Assembly: GCA_048013815.1 (NCBI GenBank)
Contig: CM106586.1
Span: 23,808,001 to 23,872,000 of the forward strand
Length of the DNA: 64,000 bases
Direction: 5' to 3'
From: Setoptus koraiensis
Taxonomy: Eukaryota; Arthropoda
Position 1 is the first letter of the stretch; every line of letters starts with the position of its first letter. The translations under genes were made by a program, and so were the position numbers. This document shows positions 48,338-59,841 of this stretch, one piece after another. The notes under the pieces are model-generated. The model did no database searches, was not told the origin of the DNA, and was given only the letters and a program-made list of their open reading frames with translations.

Positions 48338-51300
48338 CTGTCGATCGATGCCAATCAACGATTGCGATTTGTGATTTGCGATTTGCGATTTTTGATTTGC
48401 ATGACCGATGCGCCCGTTCCATGGGCCGTTGATAGAGACGCAATATGCGACCATGATTTATTTGCGCCAATTTATAATGCGATTCAAGTGGCATTATGCG
48501 TAGGCCAACAGGTTTGTCGAGAATGGACGGCACGCCATTTATAAGCATTTATATTCATATTCATTATTCACCATTAGACAAACATGGCGACCCAATGAGC
48601 AGCAATATTTATTATGCAAATTGTTGTGGTATGGCGTGCAATGAGATGATGGAGAGATAAGAGAGTATAAGTATTCATTAGTTATTTAGTTTATTATTTC
48701 AATTTTAGTCAATTTGATTTGTAGTGTTTACAGTATCGAGCTGACACATGAGGCGCTCAGCTGATAGCTTGAGTGTTTCAGAGCAAATTGCTGCCGAATG
48801 ATTGAGCGGTATTTATATTATTTATATTGTGTGTATATTACACTTTTATTTATCTGGCCGGCGATTGCTATATAATGAGATAATATATTGCCATCACTAT
48901 ATTGCTATATAGTGTGTTGGCAGTGAAAAGTGAGCCAATAAATCAGCCTGTTTCGTGTCTGACACTCATTGGCTATCGCGGGCTGCAGCTCGCTAATTAA
49001 GTTACACAATTATTGCATTATTAATGTTTGTTGGATTGTCCTCAAGTGGCACTCACACTTGATTTGCTTGCTAATTGTCGCGCATCGACAATTGACAACA
49101 AAAACACAACAAAAAGTTTTAGTCGAGTTGCCCACATGACACAAGCCTTGCATGTCATTCTGGCTTCTTTGTTTGTTGTTTGTTGCATTACGCCACAAAC
49201 AGTGTGTCGCAATCACAACAACAACAACAACAACAACAGCACTCTAACAAGACCGATCGACACGATAATTGGCGCCCGTTTGATTGCGTCACTCTTTGCA
49301 CTGACAGTGTCGTTTTCACCTGACACACAACGCACACAGCGTCACACTGTCGTGAGCGAGGCAGACGTTGCAATTACGCAACAATATCGGCTAATAGAAC
49401 AACAAGTATCGTCAGTGTCATTTGGCCACTTGAGTGCTGATTGAGTGCGCCAGTGAGACTGCGACGGTCTCACAGTTCGATGAAGATGTCAGCCATGATT
49501 ACAGCGTTGCCAGCTGACTAACAAATTGTAAATTGCGTTGTTGTTAGTGTCAAGTGTCACACAAATTACGACACAAACAGCTGATGCAGCGAACCTTTCT
49601 CAGCTCGCCAATCATCTGACTATGACAACAACCGACACTGACAACTACTGACGCCGCCAACAACTGACACTGACAGCGACACACACACACACGCCTATAT
49701 CCGGTCTGGCCAGCGGCGACAGTCGAGCCGAGTGTGTCGCCGGTCTTCCCGTCGCCGCGGCCCTATATAGGCCACACACTGGTCGCTGGCCTTGCGACCG
49801 CTGCCCGTCGGGCAGCTCGGCTGCGCCACAGCTAGCACACGTCAAACACGACGGGCCGGCATCAAAAGATGCGCGCCACACACACACACCCACAACTGTC
49901 ACATCCTCGAGCCTCGGCCCGTCGCTTCCGAAGAGTGCGCCGCACTAACGCTGTTGCCCGGCTCGCTGTTCCGCGCGGACTGTTTGCGGGATGTTTGCGG
50001 AGTGTGTCGGCGTGGCTGCGACCAGACTAGTAGTTCCACAATCAGTCCGCAAACAGTCCGCGAACGGTCCGCAAACAGCCCGCAACGAGTCCGCGCTGTG
50101 CCCGCAGCCAGCGGACAATATAGGACAGCAGCGAGTGCGTTCGCCCGTGGGCCTGCCAGTGGAGCGCGCGCTGGGTTGTGTGCGGCCGCGCCGTGGCGCA
50201 CAATTGCGTATCGGTTGCGTATTCACGAGCGCAGTTTTGCGTGGCCATCGGGCCGTCGGGCCAACGAACGAGCGCGCCTTCTCTGGCCAGCCCTGCGCCC
50301 GTTTCCGCGACTGATTCATCCCTGCGAGTGACTGTGCGAAACCACAACACACACACACTCGATTGTTGTTGGCCAGTCGGGCCGGTTGAGCCGGAGCTGA
50401 GTGGAGCGGAGCGGCGCGGCGAGAGTCGGCACTGTAATTGTTTATTTGCAGCGGCTGGCGAGTCGCCGGCGAGCAGCGCACGACAGTTGAGCTGCTTGCG
50501 TCTCGGGCCGGGCTGCGGTCGCATGCGAAACTGAAATTGGCAGTGCGCAATTGGCGCTGCGAGATTCACGCCATGAAATTCGCCGATTCGCCGATTCGCA
50601 GCCGAGCTACGAGGCCGTTGCCGTAATGCGCGGAGATGCGAGCCAATCGGCGGCTTGGTCGCTGCTCAATGCCAACAACAGCCCAGCGCTCGGTCGTGTT
50701 GCGTCGCCTCCTTTCGGCGGCTACATCGCGGCTCGCAGCCATTGATTCGCTTGCCTTCGGTGGCGTTCGCTGCGTTTGCCGATTCGCTGGCGTTCGCTGC
50801 GTTCGCCGATTCGCTGGCGGCCGCCGCTCGGCTCGCGTCGGGCGCACACTGGCGCAGGTTCGCCACTTTCGTTAGTCGGCTCGGCGGCTGGGCGGGTGTG
50901 TGCCGCTCAATTGTTGTTGTTGCGGGCGTCTGACGGCCGTCGATCCGCGCTGTTGTCTCGCCAGACAGCAGCGCTTGTGGCGCAACCGACGGGCCGGCTG
51001 GCGAGCCGAGCGAGCGCGTGAGCCGAGCAAGCGGGCGAGCAGGCCGAAAGAGCGAGCGCAAGAGCGAGCGCAAGAGCGAGCGAACGAGCGAGCGAGCGAG
51101 CAAGCGAGGAAAATGGCAAAAATTGGCATTGGCTGTGTCGCTATTTTTGCCTGCAGCTCATGCCATTTTGTTGTTGCGTCGGCCCGACTCGCGAGCTACA
51201 CGTCGGCTGGCTGCGAGCGGCCGACAGCGACAAGCCAGCCAACGAGCGCCGCCAACGAGCGCCAGCCAATGAGCGGGCGAGAGCGCCGCCGCCAGCCAAT

Positions 51301-54300
51301 GAGCGAGCCGAGCGCCGAGCGCCAGTTGAGCGCTGGCGCTAGTTGAGTGAGTTCGCTCGCTCGCCTGCGAATTCGCTGCAATTTCGCCGCAATTTCGCTC
51401 TCGTCTGGCGGGCTCGCAACACAATTCGCACAACACAATTCAGCGAGCGCGCCTGTGAAGCGATGGTGAGGAAATATTCACGCAAATGTTGACGCACGCA
51501 GTGTGTGTGTGTGTGTACGTCGTCATCTGTTGTTGTTGCGACAGCCAAAAGCTGGCAACAACTCTGTTAGTCGCTGCTTCTCTCGCTCGCTCGTTGCGTC
51601 GCCCTCTCGTTGTGCTCGCAACGCTGTCAGCCTGTTCGCTGGCTCGAGCGAACGCCATTCTATTCTCACGTATGCACACTGTCGTTGCTGTTGCTGTTGT
51701 TGCCGTTGTTGCTGTTGTTGTTGTTGCTGTTGTTGTTGCTGCTGTTGTTGTTGGTGCTGTCGCTGTTGTTGTTGCCGCTGCGAGCGCTGCTGCTGGCAGC
51801 AACACAAACACACAGTTGGCTGCCGATAGTGATGCAATAGACGACGCATCGGCCGCCCGCTCGCCTGTCTGTTTGTTTGTCGCCGTTGAAGTTTGCTCAG
51901 CGGCATCAACGACATCGCCAACAACGACACCGCCAACAACGACAGCGCCGACAACAGCGACGCCAGCGCGCCAGCGACACATCGCAGCCGCTCCAAGATG
52001 CGGCTTTATAGACACGGCGGCAATTATAGGCCGCCATCGGCGCAGCCCCCCAGCTACGCGCTGTGCGTGTGTGTGCGTGTGTGCGCTGGCCAACTCTCTT
52101 GCCGGCGCGTTTGTGATCGTCGCGGTCGCACAATTCGGCCGAATTTTCGAACTCGACCGAATATCCGAATTCGACCGAATATCCGAACTCGACCGAATAT
52201 CCGAGTTCGACCGAATATCCGAACTCGACCGAACATCAGAACTCGACCGAATATCCGAACTCGACAGCCGACAAGACGGGCGGCGCGCCCGAACGCCCAT
52301 CGAGCGCCCGAACGCTCGCATGCCCAAACATTCGCGCAGTCGAGCGCTGCGACCGTTCGCCGTTGCAACGTTCGCCGGTTCGTCTGCCCGAGCCGCGGAC
52401 GAGCCGCGCTCCGTTCTTTATAATGCGAACCGCCCCGCTGTACAGGCGGCACGGGCGGCACCAATGGCAACAATGGCGCGCTGCTGAGCTGCCGCAACCG
52501 CGCCAAGAAGCGAGTGCGGCCCCCAGTGCGGCCGGCGCGGCGCGGCCCGCCGCGACGGGGGCCGCACTGCGGATTGCGAGCTGCGAACCGCGGACTGCGA
52601 ACCGCGGACTGCAAACTGCCGACTGCGGGCCGAGCGCACAAGTCGGGCTGTGATACTGGCAGCGGCGAAATATGATGACTTGTTTGGGCTGGCGGGGGCA
52701 AGCAGCATCGGCGCGCAGTTTCACTCGAGGCACCGGCGCGCAGTTTTACGAGAAGCCGAGGGTCGGCCCTGAGCGGCACAGTGCAGAGTTGAGAGTTGCG
52801 AGCGGCGAGGGGGCACCAACGGCACACAAAAACAACGGGCCGGCCAGCAAACAACAAAGTCAAACAAACAAGAATTATGATAAATAGCTGGCTGCGTCAG
52901 TGTCCACTGCGGGTCGCTGTCAGCGGCACTCAAGGTGAGTTATCGCGGCAACAATCGCGACGGCAGCCACGGCACAACGAAGCGACATTTGAATATTATT
53001 CGGCGGTCGCTTGTTCGGCGGTCGCCGGGTTCGCGGCCAATTGCGAGACGTGCCAGCGCCGAGCAGAGAATTAGCCCGGTCTTACAACTCGCTGCTGGAG
53101 CGAACAAGTCGAAGAGAAGTGGCCCGTTGTTGGCCACTTTTTAGGCACAAAGGCGCAAGTTGTCACATTGTTGCTGGCCACTCACGCTGCCAGAATGCGC
53201 CAAAAAATAGCCAAAAAGTTGGCCACAAATCTCGCACCGTCGTCCGGCTCAACCGACGGGACGGGCCGGCCCGCAGCGATTTCGGCGGTGCGGCGATTTC
53301 GGCCCGACTCCAGATTGAATTTTCCAAATTTTCTAAATTTTCTCGATTTTCCCGACACTCCAACGCGGCGGCCTATAGATGCGGCCCGCAGAACAGCATG
53401 CTATACCGGCAGAGTGACACAGTGCTGTCAATGTGGCACTGAATGGACCAGCACGGATTGCATAACACACACAATAATACGTATGCGTACATGCAACGGG
53501 GGATCGGAATGATAAATATGGTGCGCTCGTCACCTCACCACTTAACTCGAAAGCGCCACCGATTGTCAGAGCACGGGTGAATAGCGCACCGTGACACGCT
53601 ATAATATTTATAATATGCGCACCAATGCGCTGTGGATATCGCTCAACAGATTGTGGATACTATATCCTGAATACTATATGGGGATATCCACGATGAACAG
53701 CGTCATGGCATTAAGGCATTACAGCATTATGGCATTATGGCGTGGATATCTCCAGTGGCATGGATATCTCTGGCGGCGCGGATATCGTGGATATCGCCGT
53801 AGCAAGTAGCAAGTAGCAAGGATGGAGCAGTGCTTTAGGATATCTGTGCGCCAGCGATAGGCCGCACGGATATCCTAAAGCACAGATATCGTAAAGCACA
53901 GATATCGGCGCGTCGACATGGCAGGCGCGTGAATCACGTGTAAATAGGTCAGGTTACGCCAGTGACAGCCAGTGAGTCGGCAACGCGATCGATTGCGTCA
54001 CTGCATTGCACTTTAACAGCGGCACACAGGGGGCGCCTACAAATGGGGCCCCTCTGGCGGCGGCCGCTGTTAGTGCAAGGCGCATAAAGTGGTTTAATAA
54101 ATCAATTCCGCACCAGATACGACAATCGCGTATAAATAACACGCTCGTTTGTTCTCGTGTCTGCTGGCTCGTTCTTTGCCCGCCGTCGTGTCTGTAGCCG
54201 CGGCTGTGTGACGTTACAACTTGACACAAGCACCAACAACAGCACCAACAACAGCAACAACAGCAGCAACAGCAGCAACAGCAACAACAACAACAGCAAC

Positions 54301-57300
54301 AACAACAACAGCAACAACAACAACTTGCCAGAACAACTTGTGCTCAGGCAACAACAGTAAGTGTGTTCACGAGGGCGAAAACACACACACAATCACGCAC
54401 AAATTGTGCGAGCGGCAGCCCATGCATAACACAACACTGACACCCTTGAACGTCAAATTGTCGGATTGTCGGATTGTCGAAGGCGCTGCAAGTGTCGAAC
54501 GTTGGTCGCTGGATGGCTGGCTGAGTCGCAGCTCGCAGCTCGAAACTCGCGACTGCAACTGGCAACTTGTTTCCTTTCGAACGCTCACTGCGAACTCGCT
54601 GGCGAACCTGTTCGCCATTGTGTTCGGGCGAGGCTGGCGCAGCGCTCATTAGCACACACATTTGGCACATTTGGCACATTTTTAGCGCAACAGTGCTAAG
54701 TAAAAACTGCATTTAGCTGGTCGCGCCGCCATGCCAATGCCTGGCCGGCTCATTCACTGGCTGGCGGGCCGGCTCACTCGCGGCTGGCTGCTCGGCTCAC
54801 TTGCGGCTGGCTCACAACTTGTCGGTCGGTCGCGGGCCGGCTCGTGTGAACCAACGAAACTAGCCCAAGGCAGCGCATTTCACAAAAAGCATATTTCACA
54901 CAGTGATTTTGCCAGTGTTTCTGTGCTCCCTCGCAGCGCTCTCCCATGCCTTACATGCACGCAATGGCACCACTTGTTTGGCGTGATTCGTGCCCTCAAC
55001 GGTGCGCTGTTTGTGGCCGACATGTCGCGTATCGCTCACTGACGAACCCAATTCAACCGACCAACTACCAAACGACAAGAGCGTTACATAACAGCGACAC
55101 TTTTTGTTTCTAGGTGTCGCCACTGGTGGGCTCTGACTGGTAGCATCTACGACATGGCCATGTGAGATAAGATGGAGAAAGTTGCACAACAGTTGAGGCG
55201 CAATGCACAGCCCAGCGGGCTCGCATCACCGGGCCACGTACCTGTCACAATTGGCGCGCCCTAATGATGACCGATGAGGCTTGGGTGCGACCACCAACAG
55301 CTTCATTCGAGCCCCAATTCGGGCTCGCTTGCGGCCTGTTCATGCCCGCTGCTGTTTGTTTACGTGCGCTTGTTGGGCGCACATTCGGCGGCGGGTATTT
55401 GGGCGATCGGCGGACAGCGACGATTTGTGTTGCCACCGAAAGCAACACGCGCCCGCCGACCGGCCGGCGCTGCGTTCGCGCGACGGGCGCTAATCAACCA
55501 GCCAGCCAGCGGACAAATTTTGATGGATCGAGTGATCGATCAATCGGGTCTCGCTCGTCGTCTGGCTGTTGCGCGCCGACGGGACGCGCACGCTTTGCCC
55601 GCCGCCTCACCTGTCCGCTCGTTCGCTTGGCCGACAATTGTGTGGCTTGTGAGGGTAGATTTGATTTGATCGCCGTTAATTTGCGTGCCGTTAATTTGCA
55701 CACAACTGTTGTGGAGCGGCGTCATTTGCCGCCATTCAGCGCTGTCACCGTCATGTTGGCCACTGGCCGCTGACCACTGACTGTTGGCGTTGACAGTGAT
55801 GCATGTCGACGCCAAAGCAAGCGCAGCCAAAACAAAGCCAAATATTGATTAGCAGCGACCGTTATATTGTGAGCGGCAGCAGCAATGAATGGACGGCACC
55901 AAATCGCCAGCAAGCGGCCAATAAAAATGTCATGCTATTGATTAGCGATTGACAATTATCGGCGCTCGCTTTCGAATCGCTGCGGCCAGTTGTGTCCAGT
56001 TGTCGCTCGTTGTCGCTCGCTGACGTTTGTTGATGAGTCGATGGTCGTCGATTGTCGATCGCCAGTTGGCATATTCCACAACAATCCGGCGGGCGCATTG
56101 TGAGCGGGCGATAATTTGCCTGTTGTTTGATTTGTCGTTCTTGTCGTGGCCGTGGACAGGAAATGAGACTTTCGCGTCGTTCGCATTTCGTTTGCACGCC
56201 GCCTGCCGGTGTCCGTCGTGTCAACGGGTTTGCGCCGGAGTCGGCCCGACGACGACGACGACAACAAAAATAAAAACAACAACAACGACAACAACGACAA
56301 CAACAAGTGTCGTTATAGGGCCGCGTTGTGTTGCGTAACTGCGCTGTGTTGCGCACTGTTACACTGGCGCGTACATGCGCGCCAGGGTCGGCCAAAAAGT
56401 GACCGGCGGCCGTCGATTGTTGGTTGCAAGGTTGCTCACTGCACGGCCTCGTGTCTCCCCAGACAGACAGACAAACAAAGAACAGCGAGAGAACGAGAGA
56501 ACAAAGAACCGAACAACTGGCTGCCTATATAGGGCACAAAAGCACACACACACACACAACGTGATTGACAGCTCCACTGACAGCGGGTGATTGATGAGCG
56601 GCGCGCTAACGTCACTCTGAGCTGCGCTGGCCTATAATTTTCATTAATAATCTTGTCCGATAATTTTCATTTTGTCACGATGTTGCCAAACTGAATCTCG
56701 CTACATGTTTTGTCGTGTGATTCGCACATCGCGCAACACAAGTCATGTGATCAGCTGCTCGTCGGCATAGCCGCCGCGATGGCTGCTTCATCCACGGCTC
56801 GTCTCGTCTCTAATTGGCGCCCTCTTTGCGTCGCGATTGAATTCGCAGCAAGCTAATTCGCAGTCTAGTTGCGGCCAACATCCACACAGACAGTGTGGCT
56901 CGCAAAATCACAACATAACAACAAAAAACAGTAGCTCGCCGGCCAGTGCAGCCCATGGGGCCAGCTCATGCGGAAACATGCGGCTGGCAGTGGAAAAAAG
57001 TTGCAAAAAACGACGCACACACACAGTTCAACTAGTGGATTGTTGTGCATCTCTGGCACAGTGTTGCGGCACAGAGCATCACTGTTCGCGTTCGTGAAGT
57101 GATTATTCTCTCATGGCAAGCATGAATTGAATCTGTTGTTTCAAACAGATTTCAAACAATTTTCAGCGCTGCCAAACCTCGGCTCGTTGTGCCCTTTTGC
57201 TGCCAATTTCAATGGCAAAATGGCAACAAATTTGAATATTAGAGAAATTTCTTTGCATTTCACAAGCGTCTCGACAGAGCGCCTTTCGAATGGCTGATCC

Positions 57301-59443
57301 ATTGTGCGCGATTGTTTTTCTCAACAACAACACGCTTATCAGCTAGCGGTTGCTACGAGAAAGAAACTGCAACCGGCTTATTGGCGCATGAGGATAATCT
57401 CTGACGAGCTCCACGACGATTGCCTGTGTCGTGTTGAGGCTCGGCACCGACAATTATCAGCCATTATTAGTTATTATTATTAGTTGGTCTAACAATAATC
57501 AAGCCGGCGATTATCGGCACGCTGCAATGATAGCCTGAGTATGAGATTTGTTGGGACACAGTGTTTACGAGGAAAATAAGCAAAAACAAATAGGAGGATT
57601 TCTCACCTTGTGACGAATGCTTCTTTTGCATCCAGTCATAAACAACTCCCCCTTGCTCTTCGCCGCTCAACTCCGATCCACTGTGCGAATCATCGTCGTC
57701 ATCGTCGTCTTGGTATTCGTCGGCCGAATGATGCTGCAGTTGTGGCTCTTGTGTGTTGTGAAGGAGTTGTTGTTGTTGTGTTGCTTGTTGTTGTGCTTGT
57801 GTCTGTGGTTGCTGGTGTATCTGCTTCAATTGTTCCGCTTCTAACGACACCGACGACGACGATGGCGAGCTGGCTACCAATTGTGCGAGCGGGTGCTGTG
57901 GTTGCTGATGAATTAATTGCTGATATTGATATTGCGGTTGTTGTTGTTGGTGTAAGTGACTGGCTTGTTGATGTTGGTGCTGCTGTTGTTGTTGTTGTTG
58001 AGATTGTTGCTGCAACTGCATCTGCTGCAATTGTTGCTGCATCTGATGCTGCTGCTGCTGTTGTTGTTGATCGGCCTCTAGTGACACCGACGACGACGAG
58101 GGCGAATGTTGCGTAAGAGGATGCTGCTGCGGCTGCTGGTGACCTTGTAGGGGTGCCAGAGTTGGCGGCGTCGATATAGGTAGGATCCTCAAATTGGTGC
58201 CGGCGGCATGCAGACTGTCCGCTGCTGAGGCGCCGAAATTGCTGCTGGCGCTGCTATTATTAGACTTGTTGCCATTTGTGACAGGCTGCAAAGTTTGGGG
58301 CGACTGGTGATTTGGTGGCGTTCCGTTTGCTGGCGACGCGGCTATTGCGCCCATTGACGTGGGCACCACCGGCACGCCGGCAGCAGCAGTAGCAGCTATC
58401 GGCAACAATATAGGACTATCGGCACAGGTAGCCGGTTGTGCAATACCGTTCATGATGGGATGCTGATGATGATGCTGAAAGTGTTGCTCATAATGTTGGT
58501 GTTGCTGATGGTGATGTTGTTGCTGTTGTTGCAGGTGGTGGTGGTGGTGGTGGTGAAGTTGTTGTTGTGGTTGATGCTGCTGATTATGTAAATGCTGCTG
58601 CTGTTGTTGTTGTTGTTGCGAATGCTGTTGGTGATGGTGCTGCTGAAAAGCAGCCGCATTCTGATGATGGTGATGGTGTTGTGCATGTTGCGCGTGGTGC
58701 TGGTGGTGAAGGTGGTGATGGTGGTGAGCGTGCGGCATCAAAATCATGGCATGATGCTGCTGCTGTTGCTGTTGTTCAATATTGGTTAGATCGGCTGAAT
58801 TAAGCAAATGATGATGATGTTTGTTGTCCGCTAGCGGTGATTGATTGCTGGCCAGCACTTGTTGTTGTTGCTGCTGCCGCTGCTGCTGAGTGAATTGCTC
58901 CTGATGTAAATCAAGCTGTTGGTGTTGGAGGTGATGAAGCTGCTGCTGCTGCTGCTGTTGTTGTTGGTGGTGGTGGTTTTGATGCTGCTGGTGCTGATGG
59001 TGTTGTTGATGGTGGTGCAATTGATGGGGTGCTTGGTGATGCTGTTGTTGTTGTTGTAATTGTTGTTGCTGCTGTTGTTGTTGTTGATGCTGAAAGTGTT
59101 GCTGATAAGTGTGATGATGCTGTTGATGACTCTGAATTGTGACCGGCGTGATGTTTGCTGTGAGTGTTGGCGTCGATTGGGGACTCACTGCGCTCGCCAG
59201 CATGGTGGCATCGCCCGCGCCTAAACTGACCGGCGACTGATGGTGATAATTGTGAGGTAGGCTCCCATTTGTGATTGGACTAGCCGAGTGATTGAAATGA
59301 TGATGATGATTATTGTTGTAGTTGACCCTAGATTGAGTGGCCACAGTGACCGCTGCGCTTGCTGCTGCCGCCGTCATTGCCGATTGTTCATTATGCGACA
59401 CAACAGGATATGATAGATAATCGGTGGCGTTCTCTGTCTTCAT
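47679..59443 (-). CDS. Dfd: Deformed (Hox4-class homeodomain transcription factor)
   Basis: Nuclear transcription factor patterning the anterior (gnathal) segments of arthropods. Exons 57607-59443 and 48337-47679 join in phase (CAAG / TGGGCAAT) to give 831 residues; start ATG at 59443 ([10 protein letters not shown]). Exon 1 is mostly poly-Gln/His, then an acidic run and a hexapeptide-like YDWMQK (602-607), the contact site for Extradenticle/PBC cofactors. The homeodomain is residues 626-685: [20 protein letters not shown] at its start, [20 protein letters not shown] in the middle and [16 protein letters not shown] at the end, with Q50 and N51 intact. The tail [11 protein letters not shown] is the Deformed signature; the rest is Asn/Thr-rich. 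Unusual: YDWM in place of YPWM, L21 and Y56. No other Hox gene adjoins it. The Deformed call rests on the TAYTR arm and post-homeodomain tail; ftz is the main alternative. Confidence 0.9.
52151..52266. repeat. Exact 18 bp period tandem array (TCGACCGAATATCCGAAC)
   Basis: TCGACC words begin at 52153, 52171, 52189, 52207, 52225 and 52243, with a decayed one (TCGACA) at 52261; all are 18 bp apart. Since 18 is a multiple of three and the unit lacks stops, frames on both strands stay open and give hexapeptide repeats (ELDRIS on plus, SDIRSS on minus). Confidence 0.95.
53830..53883. repeat. Hairpin with 21 bp arms, one mismatch
   Basis: GTGCTTTAGGATATCTGTGCG, a 12 nt loop, then its complement with one change. 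Followed by two further AAAGCACAGATATCG copies, so it belongs to a small local GATATC-rich repeat field (53630-53910). Confidence 0.85.
55242..55980 (+). repeat. Right copy of the large inverted repeat pair
   Basis: Starts at CTGTCACAATT and runs to about TTGACAATTATCGGCGCTCG; opposite in orientation to the copy at 46320-47267. The core 55381-55565 is the same length as its partner, 185 bp, with one difference seen. It lies in the Deformed intron, so the pair encloses the homeodomain exon. Confidence 0.85.
57607..59443 (-). CDS. Dfd: Deformed exon 1 (Gln/His-rich region and hexapeptide)
   Basis: 612 codons plus one base, ending with donor GTGAGA. Dense CAG/CAA/CAC repeats code for poly-Gln and poly-His tracts over most of the exon. 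Two copies of [13 protein letters not shown] sequence ([12 protein letters not shown] and [12 protein letters not shown]) flank the Gln-rich block before the acidic run [19 protein letters not shown]. The YDWM motif lies seven residues before the donor's split codon. Confidence 0.88.
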
Positions 59444-59777
59444 CGTAATTAATTAATGAGAGAAAATGTGCTATTATCTTTCTGTTGTATTTCTATTGTA
59501 TGTTGTATTATTCATTACTAAAAACTATATAAACACACACACACACACACATACAACTTCCATTTCGACTATGTATAACTTCAACTTGCTTTAGCTCTGA
59601 CAAACTGACTTGTGAGTCAGTTCGGCAACACACACACACACACACACATTCGACTCAATCCAGTGCATTTCTTTTATTAGCGCATGCGCACGCGCCTTAT
59701 TGCTGTTGCCGTAGTCGCTGTAGTTGTCGCTGTAGTTGCCGCTTTTGTAGTTGTTGCTGTAGTAGTAGTAGTAGTAG

Positions 59778-59841
<64 letters not shown>

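Larger units (their letters stand above)
48338..57606 (-). other. Dfd: 9.3 kb Deformed intron
   Basis: Contents: a CAAATCGC-type short repeat just before the acceptor (48369-48402), CAA runs (49216-49240, 54230-54325), GAGC-type repeats (51046-51105), TTG-rich DNA (51690-51780), an 18 bp array (52151-52266), a 21 bp hairpin (53830-53883), the right inverted repeat copy (55242-55980), and two TTRYGTAAC 9-mers (55083, 56331). No exon was recognised. In other arthropods Hox introns hold enhancers; none can be identified here by eye. Confidence 0.65.

Noticed and set aside
51440-52487. Overlapping 333-residue (plus) and 295-residue (minus) open frames
   Set aside because: Composition is poly-Val/Ala and array-derived hexapeptides; both strands are open at once because of CAA/TTG repeats and a stop-free 18 bp array. 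No family motif or splice context.
55264-55773. Open frame of 169 residues in the right inverted repeat copy, resembling one in the left copy
   Set aside because: The copies differ by a 13 nt indel and other non-triplet changes, so the frame is not conserved; the likeness is DNA-level repeat similarity.
38000-57000. Frequent TATAGG words that look like TATA boxes in GC-rich surroundings
   Set aside because: The number seen is near what chance predicts for a 6-mer on two strands; no consistent downstream signal.
57610-58116. Plus-strand open frame antisense to Deformed exon 1
   Set aside because: Poly-Val/Ala shadow of the Gln/His codon repeats.
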